Origin: Actinacidiphila guanduensis
Lineage (GTDB): Bacteria > Actinomycetota > Actinomycetes > Streptomycetales > Streptomycetaceae
Direction: 5' to 3'
DNA length: 64,000 bases
Assembly: GCF_900103985.1 (NCBI RefSeq)
Contig: NZ_FNIE01000006.1
Coordinates: 1-64,000, forward strand
This document shows positions 9,239-17,253 of the stretch, one piece after another; the first letter of the stretch is position 1, and every line of letters begins with the position of its first letter. Under the pieces are notes generated by a model. That model had not been told where the DNA came from and ran no database searches. It was given only the letters and a program-made list of their open reading frames with translations. The translations under genes and the position numbers were made by a program.

Positions 9239-10696
9239 TCAGGGCTCCAGGATGCGCAGGTCGGTGTGCGCCTTGGGCACCGCGACAGTGCTCCGGTCGT
9301 CGGGGATCGGCTGGATCGTGAACATCGGCACACCGTTCTGCGGGAGTGCCAGCGTCCGGGAGGCGTAGAGCTGACCGCCTGAGAGGCGCTCGACGGTCAC
9401 GGCGTAGCCCCCTTTGAGACCGGACGGCTGCGGGGGCGTCAGTGCCGTGGTGGTGCCCGCCTTGACCGTGACCGTCTTGGTGGCGGCGCTGCCGCCGGTG
9501 GATCCCGCAGAAGAGGTGATCCTCACACTGGCGTCCTGGCCGACGGCGGTCAGCGAGAGCGTGGACCCCTTGGCGCGGTTGTCGGCGACGGTGCCGCGCT
9601 TGCCGATCGCAGGGGTCGCGGGCAGGAAGGCGATCTCCTGGTCGCTGCCCTTGCCGCGGGTGACCACCAGGGCAGCGACCACGGGCACCGCCTGGTGCAC
9701 CGTGCTGGAGCCGATCAGCAGGGAGCCGGCGTCGTCCTTGGTGACGTCCCCCAGGTCGACCCCCACCGTCATCCCGCTCTTGACGTGCAGCGTCTCGTGG
9801 CCGGCCGGGACGATCGAGCCGGTGGAGGTGGCGAGCTTCAAGGTGAGGTCGGCGTCGTCGGAGCCGGCCGCATAGGCGACCAGGCGCACGTCGGTGGCGT
9901 CCTTGGGGATTCCCGGCAGGACGAGGCTGGTGGCGGGCTCGGCGGCGGGTGCCAGCCAGTCGGTGCCCTTGGTGGTGTCGGTCGCCTGGACGGCGGCGCC
10001 GACCCGGCCGCTGCGGGCCACCACGTGCACCGTCAGGTCGGTCTCCTTCTCGGCGACCAGGGTGGACAGCAGCACCGGCTTGGAGCTGTCGCCGGGGACG
10101 GTGATGCCGTCGGCCGTGGCCGTCTTCAGGGCGCCGTTCGGGCCGTAGAGCTCGATGTCCACGACGGCGGGGGTCTCGTCGGGGTTGACCAGGTCGACGT
10201 AGTCCTGGCGGTCGTCCTTGGTGCTGGCGCCGGGGAACCAGAAGTCGGTGTCCGGGGCGACGCAGGACAGGCCGAGCAGGCCGCGTCCGGGCCCGTCGGT
10301 CACCGTGGTGGTCTGCTGGACGGTCCAGCCCGGCGCCAAGGCGCCCTCGGCGTTGCCGATCAGGGCGGGGGCGCCCGCCTTGTTGTTCGTGGAGGTGGCC
10401 GGCTTGCCGGTGGCCGTCAGCGGCTTGAGTGGCTTGGGCTTGGCGGTCGCGGGCACCAGGGTGGCGCTGCCCGTGCCGGAGCCGGTGCCCTGGGGGGTGA
10501 ACGAGGTGTACGTGGTCTGAGCGAACTCCGAGGGCGAGGGCTCCGGGCACAGCAGGGTGCTGCGCTGGACCGGCAGCTGGGCAGCGGCGGTGGCGGGCGC
10601 GGCGTCGGAGCTGCTGCCGCCGGTCAGGGACGCCGCGCCGGTCAGGGCGACGAGTGCGGCGGCGCCCGCGGCCAGGGAGATGGTGCTCCGGTTCAC
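9239..10696 (-). CDS. DUF5719 family secreted/anchored protein
   Basis: 485 aa. The N-terminus is a signal or anchor segment (about residues 5-25, Ala/Gly/Leu rich after MNRSTISL), followed by a Ser/Thr/Ala-rich exported domain of beta character. Sequence pattern and position behind the large glycosyltransferase match the DUF5719 family of Actinobacteria, whose function is unknown. The GTG start at 10696 overlaps the glycosyltransferase stop by four bases (GTGA), so the two are translationally coupled and probably work together at the envelope. No enzyme motif was recognised. Confidence 0.85.
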   Translation of the reverse strand: MNRSTISLAAGAAALVALTGAASLTGGSSSDAAPATAAAQLPVQRSTLLCPEPSPSEFAQTTYTSFTPQGTGSGTGSATLVPATAKPKPLKPLTATGKPATSTNNKAGAPALIGNAEGALAPGWTVQQTTTVTDGPGRGLLGLSCVAPDTDFWFPGASTKDDRQDYVDLVNPDETPAVVDIELYGPNGALKTATADGITVPGDSSKPVLLSTLVAEKETDLTVHVVARSGRVGAAVQATDTTKGTDWLAPAAEPATSLVLPGIPKDATDVRLVAYAAGSDDADLTLKLATSTGSIVPAGHETLHVKSGMTVGVDLGDVTKDDAGSLLIGSSTVHQAVPVVAALVVTRGKGSDQEIAFLPATPAIGKRGTVADNRAKGSTLSLTAVGQDASVRITSSAGSTGGSAATKTVTVKAGTTTALTPPQPSGLKGGYAVTVERLSGGQLYASRTLALPQNGVPMFTIQPIPDDRSTVAVPKAHTDLRILEP

Positions 10697-13600
10697 TGGT
10701 AGTCGCTCCCGTCGCGGCGCTGGTCGCCTTCTGGGTGGTACGGGGCCGCGCCGCCGTAGGCGTTGGGGTCGTAGGGCTGCTCGGGGTACTGCTGCTCGCC
10801 GTAGCCCTGCTCGTAGCCCTGGCCGCCCTGGCCGTCCTCACCGGGCGGGTAGGGGGCGTAGCCGGGGGGCTGGGGCGGGTAGCCGTACGCCTCGTACTGG
10901 CCCTCGTAGCCGGGCGCGGGCGGGTAGCCCTCGGCGTTCTCCCAGCCGGGGGCGTTCTGGGCATAGGCGGGGTCGTAGCCGCCCTCCTGGTAGGCGCCCT
11001 CCTGGTAGCCCGTCCCCTGGTAGCCGTAGCCGTCCGGGCCTTCTGCGGGCGGACCCGCGTAGGGGTCGTACCCGGCCGGGTCGGCCTCGGGGTCGTAAGG
11101 GGCCTGGGCGCCCTCGTAGGCGGGCTGGGCGCCGTAGTCCGGGTCGTCCTCCCTGCGGGGGCCGGGGACCTCGGCAGGGGGCTGCCCGGCCTCCGCGGGG
11201 TCGTCGGCTGCCGCGGCTGCCGCCTCCGCGTCGGCCGCGGCCTGCAGGCGGCGGGCACGGCGGCCCTCGCCGGCCTGGGCGGGGATGTCCGCGGCGGCGG
11301 CGCCCTCGGCGTCGGGCAGGTCGTCGTCGATCTCGCGGCGGCGGCCGGGCAGCGCGAGCACGACCACCACGAGCAGCAGGAACGCCTGGATGCCGAGCCA
11401 GCCGATGTGCGTGACCGGCTCGTTGTACCCGACGTCCAGCTTGCCGCCGGAGGAGGGCAGTTCGAAGCCCTGGGCCCAGCCGTCCAGGGTGACGGGGGTG
11501 AGCGCCTTGCCGTCGAGGCTGGCGTGCCAGCCGGGCGCGGCGCTGTCGGCCAGGCGCAACTGCCGCCCGGCGGGCCCGGCCGGCACCTTGGTGTGCGCCT
11601 GGACGCGGCCGGAGGCGACACCGATGGGGGCGGCGCCCTTGCTGATGATCGTCATCCGGGAGACGGGGGCGTCCACGCGCCACAGCTCGCTGCCGTCGGC
11701 CTGGCTGACGCGCGAGAGGCCGGGGGTGCTGTCCAGGACGCGGCCGAAGGAGCGGGGGGCGCCCTTCTGGGCGAGGACGTAGCGGACGGCGTAGCCGGCC
11801 AAGCGGCTGCCCTGGTCGGCGCCGGAGCCGGCCACCAGGTTGGCCACCACGGAGTCCAGGGCGTGGTCGGGCGCGGCCTCGGCGGCGAGTTCGGCGTCAC
11901 CGATGCGGACACCGGAGCCGCGCACCAGCGCGTAGCCGACGTGGGCCTCGGTGCCGTTGAGCACCAGGGTGCGCGGCTGGTCGCCGGTGGTGGCCTCCTC
12001 TGCGACGAAGGCGGGCACCTGCTGGGGGTCGCGGCGCTCCAGGGGGCCGTCGGCGCCGTCGACCATCCAGGTAAAGGCGGCGAGGACGGGGGCCGCGGCA
12101 GCGGCCAGGGCGATCAGGCCCGCCACCGGCTGGCGCCAGCCGAAACCGCTGGCGGCGATGCGCTCGTTGGCGCCCTCGGCGCCTATGGCGGCGGCCGCCA
12201 ACAGGGCGAGGCCGTACACCAGAGTGGCGGGGCCTGCCCAGTCCTTGCCGTTCTCGATCACGGCGAAGAGCAGTCCGGTGACGGCCGCGGCCCAGGCGGC
12301 GGTGATAGCGGTGCGGCGGGTGCCACGCATCAGGGCGGCGAGCGCGGCCAGCACCACGCCGATGAGCAGGAAGCCGCCGGACGCCTTGGGGCCGCCGGGG
12401 CTGAGCAGGAGCAGGTCGACACCGGAGGCGGTCTTGGTGCTGTAGGGGAGCCCGGCCTCGTTGAGCATCCGCCCGGGGTGCGAGAGGAGCGTCAGCGACC
12501 AGGGCGCCAGGAGCACCATCGGCGTGACCAGGAGGGCGGCCCAGCGCATCAGGAGCGGCGCGAGCAGGGCGCTCTGACCGCGCGCCAGGCGCCAGGCGAG
12601 CGCGACCGCAGCGAGCACCAGGGCGATCGGCCAGGTGACGGGGGTGAACGCGGTGGTGAAGGTGAGCATCAGGGCCAGCGCCCAGGTGGAGCGCCAGCCG
12701 GGCCGCACCCCGCGTTCTATGGCGGCGTCGCCGAGCTGGAGCCCGGCGGCGGCCGCGGCCGCGCGGGCCATCAGGGGCAGCAGGATCGCCAGGACCGCGG
12801 TGCCCAGGCGGCCCGCGGCCAGGGCGCCGGTGGCCGCGGGCAGGAAGGCGTAGGCGACCGACGCCCAGGCGCGCAGCAGCCGGGACTCCACCAGGGGGCG
12901 CGAGGCGAAGTAGGCGGTGACGCCGGACAGGGGCACGGAGGCGACCAGGAAGAGCGTCAGCGTCAGGCCGGTGGAGCCGAACAGCACGGTGGCGAAGAGC
13001 GCGAGGACCGCGAGGTAAGGAGGCGCGGCCTGGGTGCCGCCGGTGCCCAGGGCGTGCCAGGAGCCGGCGTAGGTGTCCCACAGGTCGGAGGCGCCCGGGT
13101 CGGCGGGCAGCAGCGCGCCACCGGAGAGGGCGCCGCCGCCGAGCAGGCTGCGGCAGGCGGCGAAGGAGACCACGAGCAGGACGGCGAAGAGCACCGGTCC
13201 CGGTTTGCGGGCGATGCGCTTGATCCGTGCGAACTGCTCGATCTCCAGGAAGTCGCCGTCCTCGTCGCCCGGCCCCGACTCGACCGCGCCGCCATGGCGG
13301 CCGACCGCGGCGGTGGCGGCGTCGGCGCGGCCGGAGAAGTTGCTGACCACCTGGTCGACGGTGGCGCGTACGGTCGCGCCGGGCGGCGGGAAGAGCGGCC
13401 GCAGTTCCGAGGGCGGTACGGTGCCGCGGCCGCGGCGTCTGCGGGCGGCCAGCAGGCGGCCCGGCCGCAGCAGGACGCCGAGCAGGCCGACGATCTCGTC
13501 CACGGCCTGGCCGGGCACCTTGCCGACGAGGTAGGCCAGGGTGCGCAGCAGGGTGCCGACCACCACGCGCAGGGCGACGTAGGGCAGCAGCGGGCCGCGG

Positions 13601-14523
13601 GTGTTGGCCAGCAGGGTGTAGACGGCACCGGCCTTGTCGACGCGGTGCGGGTTGACCGCCGAGCGTCCGGCGCAGTCGACGGGGCGGCGCTCCCTGGAGG
13701 CGGCCTCGGCGTGGCGCATCACGGCGTCGGGGGCGATCAGGACGGTGTGGCCGGCGGACTGGGCACGCCAGCAGAAGTCGACGTCGTCGCGCATCAGGGG
13801 CAGCCGGCGGTCGAATCCGCCCAGCTCCTCCCAGACGTCGCGCCGCACCAGCATGCCCGCGGAGGAGACCGACAGCACCGGGCGGACCTGGTCGTGCTGG
13901 CCCTGGTCCTGTTCGCGGCGCTCCAGGCCGGTCCAGCGGCGGCCGCTGCGGGCGATGCTGACGCCGACTTCGAGGAGCTGGCGGCGGTCGTACCAGCTGC
14001 GCAGCTTGGGGCCGATGATCGCGGCGCTCGGGCTCGCCTCGGCGGTGCGCAGCAGCGCGGCCAGGGCGTCGGGCTCGGGTTCGCAGTCGTCGTGCAGCAG
14101 CCACAGCCAGTGCACCGGGTCGCCGTGCGGGCGGGCGGGGGTGTCGTAGCCGTCGTCGTTCCAGCTGCGGGTGGCCGGGTCCCAGCCGCCGTGGCGCTCC
14201 AGGTAGGGCACGTCCTCGGCGGTGAGGACGGGGGCGGTGCGGACCGCCTCGTCGACGGCGGCGCCGAAGCCGGTGCGGCGGGCCAGGTGCAGCACGCGCT
14301 GGTCGCCGAGGGCGTCGGCGAGCAGGCGGGCGGAGTCGTCGGCGCTGCCGGTGTCCGCGGCTATGACGTCCTGGACGGGGCGGTCCTGCACCAGGAGGCC
14401 CTGCAGGGCCTTGGGCAGCCAGCGCGCGCCGTCGTGGGCGACCAGCACGGCGGTGACGACGTGGCGCGGGAACTCAGGGAGCCCGGCCTGCTGTGCGGCC
14501 GGTGCTGGGCTGTTCACGGACAT
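10693..14523 (-). CDS. large membrane glycosyltransferase (GT2) with Tyr/Gly-rich tail
   Basis: 1276 aa. Residues about 12-260 form a family 2 glycosyltransferase domain (VTAVLVAHDGARWLPKAL; ADTGSADDSARLL; DDVDFCWRAQ with acidic metal/acceptor residues near 240-250). A long polytopic membrane region follows (about 14 segments, roughly residues 320-860), then an extracytoplasmic domain, a final membrane segment near 1041-1062, and a cytosolic tail of about 200 residues rich in Tyr, Gly, Pro, Gln and Glu. It probably transfers a sugar from a nucleotide or lipid donor to an envelope polymer; the acceptor is unknown. The ATG at 14523 gives the N-terminus MSVNSPAPAAQ as in homologues; the GTG at 14607 is an alternative. 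Coupled to the DUF5719 gene and adjacent to whiB. Confidence 0.88.
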   Translation of the reverse strand: MSVNSPAPAAQQAGLPEFPRHVVTAVLVAHDGARWLPKALQGLLVQDRPVQDVIAADTGSADDSARLLADALGDQRVLHLARRTGFGAAVDEAVRTAPVLTAEDVPYLERHGGWDPATRSWNDDGYDTPARPHGDPVHWLWLLHDDCEPEPDALAALLRTAEASPSAAIIGPKLRSWYDRRQLLEVGVSIARSGRRWTGLERREQDQGQHDQVRPVLSVSSAGMLVRRDVWEELGGFDRRLPLMRDDVDFCWRAQSAGHTVLIAPDAVMRHAEAASRERRPVDCAGRSAVNPHRVDKAGAVYTLLANTRGPLLPYVALRVVVGTLLRTLAYLVGKVPGQAVDEIVGLLGVLLRPGRLLAARRRRGRGTVPPSELRPLFPPPGATVRATVDQVVSNFSGRADAATAAVGRHGGAVESGPGDEDGDFLEIEQFARIKRIARKPGPVLFAVLLVVSFAACRSLLGGGALSGGALLPADPGASDLWDTYAGSWHALGTGGTQAAPPYLAVLALFATVLFGSTGLTLTLFLVASVPLSGVTAYFASRPLVESRLLRAWASVAYAFLPAATGALAAGRLGTAVLAILLPLMARAAAAAAGLQLGDAAIERGVRPGWRSTWALALMLTFTTAFTPVTWPIALVLAAVALAWRLARGQSALLAPLLMRWAALLVTPMVLLAPWSLTLLSHPGRMLNEAGLPYSTKTASGVDLLLLSPGGPKASGGFLLIGVVLAALAALMRGTRRTAITAAWAAAVTGLLFAVIENGKDWAGPATLVYGLALLAAAAIGAEGANERIAASGFGWRQPVAGLIALAAAAAPVLAAFTWMVDGADGPLERRDPQQVPAFVAEEATTGDQPRTLVLNGTEAHVGYALVRGSGVRIGDAELAAEAAPDHALDSVVANLVAGSGADQGSRLAGYAVRYVLAQKGAPRSFGRVLDSTPGLSRVSQADGSELWRVDAPVSRMTIISKGAAPIGVASGRVQAHTKVPAGPAGRQLRLADSAAPGWHASLDGKALTPVTLDGWAQGFELPSSGGKLDVGYNEPVTHIGWLGIQAFLLLVVVVLALPGRRREIDDDLPDAEGAAAADIPAQAGEGRRARRLQAAADAEAAAAAADDPAEAGQPPAEVPGPRREDDPDYGAQPAYEGAQAPYDPEADPAGYDPYAGPPAEGPDGYGYQGTGYQEGAYQEGGYDPAYAQNAPGWENAEGYPPAPGYEGQYEAYGYPPQPPGYAPYPPGEDGQGGQGYEQGYGEQQYPEQPYDPNAYGGAAPYHPEGDQRRDGSDYQ

Positions 14524-14653
14524 CGAGGTTCGGGCCCCGGTTCGCTGGACTGCGGTGGATGCGCGGACCCGCCGTGGGCGGGGTAGGCATCTTGGACGGC
14601 CCCCCACACTAACGGCTCATACCGGTGCGGCCGTCCGGGTGCGGGGACGACGG

Positions 14654-14693
14654 CGGCCCGCCTGCCGTGCGCGGGGGCACGGGAGACGGGCCG
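14654..14693 (-). terminator. terminator hairpin downstream of whiB
   Basis: CGGCCCG (14654-14660) / CGGGCCG (14687-14693) closes a second arm pair CCGTGC/GCACGG around a G-rich loop. It lies about 60 bases beyond the whiB stop codon (14755) in the gap before the glycosyltransferase gene. Confidence 0.6.
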
Positions 14694-14754
14694 TGATCAG
14701 GGGGTTTTCGGGCGCTGCCGGGTGCAACTGCGGCCGGATCGGACCGGGCGTGGA

Positions 14755-15018
14755 TCAGACGACGCCCTTCTTCAGCCGCCGGCGCTCGCGCTCGGACAGG
14801 CCGCCCCAGATGCCGAAGCGCTCGTCGTTGGCAAGGGCGTACTCCAGGCAGTCGGAGCGGACTTCGCAGGCGAGGCAGACCTTCTTGGCCTCGCGGGTCG
14901 AGCCGCCCTTCTCGGGGAAGAAGGATTCGGGGTCGGTCTGCGCACACAGCGCGCGCTCCTGCCAGCCGAGTTCCTCGTCGGCCTCCTCGGCCAGCAGCAA
15001 CTGGAACTGCTCGGTCAT
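14755..15018 (-). CDS. whiB: WhiB developmental regulator (Wbl family)
   Basis: 87-aa Fe-S cluster protein needed with WhiA for sporulation septation in Streptomyces aerial hyphae; the mycobacterial counterpart is WhiB2. The four cluster cysteines are visible: C25 in ERALCAQTD, then C48 and C51 in KKVCLACEV, and C57 in SDCLEYAL. The turn motif FGIWGGLSE follows, then the basic C-terminus RERRRLKKGVV that contacts DNA. The ATG at 15018 gives exactly the canonical 87-residue protein; the longer frame to 15132 is non-coding leader. Two sigma-70-like promoters lie upstream (15103-15132 and 15195-15224), in line with the two promoters known for whiB in S. coelicolor. It is divergent from the cysteine dioxygenase locus. 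Confidence 0.97.
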   Translation of the reverse strand: MTEQFQLLLAEEADEELGWQERALCAQTDPESFFPEKGGSTREAKKVCLACEVRSDCLEYALANDERFGIWGGLSERERRRLKKGVV

Positions 15019-15102
15019 GCGCGCCCCTGTCTGTCGTGCTTCCCCGTGATGCTGCCCTCCGCCGCCGCGTCGGGGACGTGCGGTGGAAACGACACGAGTG
15101 AA

Positions 15103-15132
15103 ATTACAAGTGTGCCGATCCGAGCCAGTCAA
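15103..15132 (-). promoter_or_regulatory. whiB proximal promoter
   Basis: Minus strand: -35 TTGACT (15127-15132), 18-base spacer, -10 TGTAAT (15103-15108). Transcription would start near 15096, giving a leader of about 78 bases. Confidence 0.7.
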
Positions 15133-15194
15133 GCCGAGATCTGCTATTGGGCCCGTTATTCACTCCGCTGAACCAAGACGTGACAGATAGTGTT

Positions 15195-15224
15195 GATATC
15201 GGCCCAACCGCCTGCATCCGTCAA
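15195..15224 (-). promoter_or_regulatory. whiB distal promoter (candidate)
   Basis: Minus strand: -35 TTGACG (15219-15224), 18-base spacer, -10-like GATATC (15195-15200). Weaker -10 than the proximal promoter. Confidence 0.45.
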
Positions 15225-15492
15225 CCGAGGTCCCACCGGTCAAACGCTCACGTCCCGTCAGACGCAGTGGCGACGCGGGGCGTTCCGCCCGATCGGGTGA
15301 AGCGCTGCGGATCACATTTCGATCACAGAAGTCCAACGTCACACTCGGCGGCGCGTTCTCCCAGACCGGAATCCGATCTCCATCGGATCTGCACGGATGC
15401 GGCACCTCCTATCCGCACCTTCGCGGGGGCAAACCTTTCAGCGTCGGAGGTTGCCGGATCAGGTGAACCTGCGCGACATACCGGGCATCGAG

Positions 15493-15522
15493 TTGACAGC
15501 CGACTTGCGGGCAGGGTCTGCT
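15493..15522 (+). promoter_or_regulatory. promoter of the cysteine-rich leader ORF and cysteine dioxygenase
   Basis: Perfect -35 TTGACA (15493-15498), 18-base spacer, -10 TCTGCT (15517-15522). Six bases separate the -10 from the ATG at 15529, so the start site would coincide with the A of the start codon and the leader ORF would be leaderless. The -10 is imperfect (T at 1 and 6), but the -35 and the spacing to the ORF are good. Confidence 0.6.
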
Positions 15523-15528
15523 TGATCC

Positions 15529-15627
15529 ATGTCCGCCGAGCCCTTCGCGCCCTTCCGGACCCGCCGCCGCGGGTTCTGCTGCGTCGCGCTCGCGCAGAGC
15601 TGTTGTTGTTCCCGCCGCTGCCGCTGA
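15529..15627 (+). CDS. cysteine-rich leader peptide (uORF) upstream of cysteine dioxygenase
   Basis: 32-codon ORF starting MSAEPFAPFRTRRRG and ending SRRCR. It has six cysteines: C17-C18, C25-C26-C27 and C31. The CCC run is written TGT-TGT-TGT, codons that are rare in such a GC-rich genome where TGC is preferred. It has no Shine-Dalgarno site, but the promoter at 15493-15522 places the transcript start on its ATG, so it should be translated as a leaderless message. The stop lies 98 bases before the cysteine dioxygenase start. Leaderless polycysteine short ORFs act as cysteine-responsive attenuators of sulfur-assimilation operons in mycobacteria; this one precedes a gene that consumes cysteine. 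The reading frame, cysteines and promoter are seen; the sensing role is inferred. Confidence 0.65.
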   Translation: MSAEPFAPFRTRRRGFCCVALAQSCCCSRRCR

Positions 15628-15725
15628 CCCCGCCCGGCGCCCGGCCCGACGCGTTCCCGCGATCGGAGTGACCCGGCCCCCGGCCCCGCCCGCTCCATGC
15701 GCACCCGCGAGGAACACCCACTTCC
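15628..15725 (+). promoter_or_regulatory. leader between cysteine-rich uORF and cysteine dioxygenase
   Basis: 98-base untranslated stretch. GTTCCCGCG (15653-15661) is complementary, with one bulged A, to CGCGAGGAAC (15706-15715), which contains the likely ribosome site of cysteine dioxygenase (GAGGAA, 11 bases before the ATG at 15726). The same segment can instead pair its CCCGCG with CGCGGG (15568-15573) inside the uORF. A ribosome-controlled RBS switch is possible; the pairings are seen, their use is inferred. Confidence 0.4.
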
Positions 15726-16259
15726 ATGAACTCCGACGTCTCCATCGCCGGCGACCCCCTCGACCTGCTCCACCTCCTCCCCCCGGTGCCCCGGCACCCG
15801 GTCACCGTGGCGGAGTTCGCCGGGCTCGCCCGCGCCATCGCCGCCGACCGCGCCCGCTGGGCCCCCCTGGTCCGCTACGACGCCGCCACCCGCTGGTACG
15901 CGCGCCTGCAGACCGGCCCCGGCTACGAGGTGTGGCTGCTGAGCTGGCTGCCCGGCCAGACCAGCGGGCTGCACGACCACGGGCGATCCAGCGGGGTGCT
16001 CACCGTCCTGGACGGCACGCTCCACGAGCGCGCGCTCACCGCCCGGGGCGAGACCCGCCGCGCCCTGTCCCCGGGCCGGCAGCGGGCGTTCGGCCCCGGC
16101 TACGTCCACGAGGTGGCCAACGAGTCGCTGGAGGGCGCGGTCAGCCTGCACGTCTACTTCCCCGGGCTCACCGAGATGACTCCCTACGACCGGTCCGCCT
16201 GCACACCGGGCGCGCTCGCCGGGCAGGAGAGCGGGGCCCGGTCGCACGCGCAGGCGTAG
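15726..16259 (+). CDS. cdo: cysteine dioxygenase family protein
   Basis: Oxidises cysteine to cysteine sulfinate with non-heme iron and O2, controlling free thiol levels. The 177-aa cupin has the iron-binding histidines in SGLHDHGRSSG (His 84 and His 86) and GYVHEVANES (near residue 125), plus the core EVWLLSWLPGQ. Length suits bacterial type I CDO. It lacks the Cys of the eukaryotic Cys-Tyr crosslink motif, as bacterial enzymes usually do. The ATG at 15726 has GAGGAA 11 bases upstream. It follows a cysteine-rich leader ORF, and fbiA starts 37 bases after its stop, so it may lead an operon with fbiA-fbiB. A thiol other than cysteine (for example mercaptopropionate) is possible. Confidence 0.9.
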   Translation: MNSDVSIAGDPLDLLHLLPPVPRHPVTVAEFAGLARAIAADRARWAPLVRYDAATRWYARLQTGPGYEVWLLSWLPGQTSGLHDHGRSSGVLTVLDGTLHERALTARGETRRALSPGRQRAFGPGYVHEVANESLEGAVSLHVYFPGLTEMTPYDRSACTPGALAGQESGARSHAQA

Positions 16260-16296
16260 GCGCCGGTCCCGGCGGGCGGGCTGCCAGACTGGGGCC

Positions 16297-17253
16297 ATGC
16301 GAATCGTGGTTCTGGCCGGAGGTATCGGAGGAGCGCGCTTCCTGCGCGGCCTCAAGGCAGCGGCGCCGGAGGCGGAGATCACCGTCGTCGGCAACACGGG
16401 AGACGACATTCACCTGTTCGGGCTGAAGGTGTGCCCGGACCTGGACACCGTGATGTACACCCTCGGCGGCGGCATCCACGAGGAGCAGGGCTGGGGCCGC
16501 GCGGAGGAGACCTTCGCCGTCAAGGAGGAGCTGGCCGCCTACGGCGTCGGGCCGGAGTGGTTCGGCCTGGGCGACCGCGACTTCGCCACGCACATCGTCC
16601 GCACCCAGATGATCGGCGCCGGCTATCCGCTCAGCGCCGTCACCGAGGCGCTGTGCGCGCGCTGGCAGCCCGGGGTGCGCCTCATCCCGATGTCCGACGA
16701 CCGGGTCGAGACCCATGTGCTGGTCGAACTCGACGGCGAGCGCAAGGCGGTGCACTTCCAGGAGTACTGGGTGCGGCTGCGCGCCTCGGTGCCGGCGCAC
16801 GCCGTGGTCCCGGTGGGGGCGGAGGGCGCCAAGCCCGCGCCCGGCGTCCTGGAGGCGATCGGCGAGGCCGACGTGATCCTCTTCCCGCCCTCCAACCCGG
16901 TGGTGAGCATCGGCACCATCCTCGCCGTGCCGGGCATCCGCGAGGCCATCGCCGACGCCGGGGTGCCGGTGGTGGGCCTGTCCCCCATCGTCGGTGACGC
17001 GCCTGTGCGCGGCATGGCCGACAAGGTGCTGGCCGCCGTGGGTGTGGAGTCCACCGCGGCCGCCGTCGCCACGCACTACGGCAGCGGGCTGCTGGACGGC
17101 TGGCTGGTCGACACCGTGGACGCCGCCGCGGCGCCGGAGGTCGAGGCCGCCGGCATCCGCTGCCGGGCCGTGCCGCTGCTGATGGAGAGCGTGGAGGCGA
17201 CCGCGCAGATGGCGCGTGAGGCGCTGGCGCTGGCCGAGGAGGTGCGGGCGTGA
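16297..17253 (+). CDS. fbiA: 2-phospho-L-lactate / phosphoenolpyruvyl transferase of F420 synthesis
   Basis: Transfers the phospholactyl- or phosphoenolpyruvyl moiety from its guanosine-activated form to the deazaflavin Fo, making (dehydro)F420-0. The 318-aa protein matches CofD/FbiA: N-terminal [18 protein letters not shown] (residues 4-21) with the glycine-rich loop, [21 protein letters not shown] (near 32-52, with the metal-binding Asp), and the [14 protein letters not shown] motif (near 194-207). It overlaps fbiB by four bases (GTGA). The GC-typical codon use and leftward cdo gene suggest one transcript. It is the ortholog of mycobacterial Rv3261. Confidence 0.96.
   Translation: MRIVVLAGGIGGARFLRGLKAAAPEAEITVVGNTGDDIHLFGLKVCPDLDTVMYTLGGGIHEEQGWGRAEETFAVKEELAAYGVGPEWFGLGDRDFATHIVRTQMIGAGYPLSAVTEALCARWQPGVRLIPMSDDRVETHVLVELDGERKAVHFQEYWVRLRASVPAHAVVPVGAEGAKPAPGVLEAIGEADVILFPPSNPVVSIGTILAVPGIREAIADAGVPVVGLSPIVGDAPVRGMADKVLAAVGVESTAAAVATHYGSGLLDGWLVDTVDAAAAPEVEAAGIRCRAVPLLMESVEATAQMAREALALAEEVRA

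Larger units (their letters stand above)
15019..15492 (-). promoter_or_regulatory. whiB upstream regulatory region
   Basis: 474 bases without a convincing gene, less GC-rich than the flanks. It contains the two whiB promoters listed separately. The open frames across it on either strand have poor codon bias and no ribosome sites. A GACAC pentamer at 15091-15095 resembles the WhiA/WhiB core site but is too short to count alone. Confidence 0.6.

Noticed and set aside
10654-14586. 1310-codon plus-strand open frame opposite the glycosyltransferase
   Set aside because: It mirrors the real minus-strand gene. Long antisense frames are usual at this GC content, and its Gly/Val/Arg-rich translation has no domains.
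15091-15095. GACAC pentamer as a WhiA/WhiB site in front of whiB
   Set aside because: Five bases occur by chance too often to be evidence without conservation or ChIP data.
15459-15530. Minus-strand short frame ending MPGMSRRFT opposite the cdo promoter
   Set aside because: It overlaps the plus-strand promoter, lies far upstream of whiB and has no coding support.
15147-15671. 174-codon plus-strand frame upstream of cysteine dioxygenase
   Set aside because: Codon bias is weak, there is no ribosome site, and it covers the whiB promoters; the Cys-rich 32-codon ORF in another frame explains the region better.
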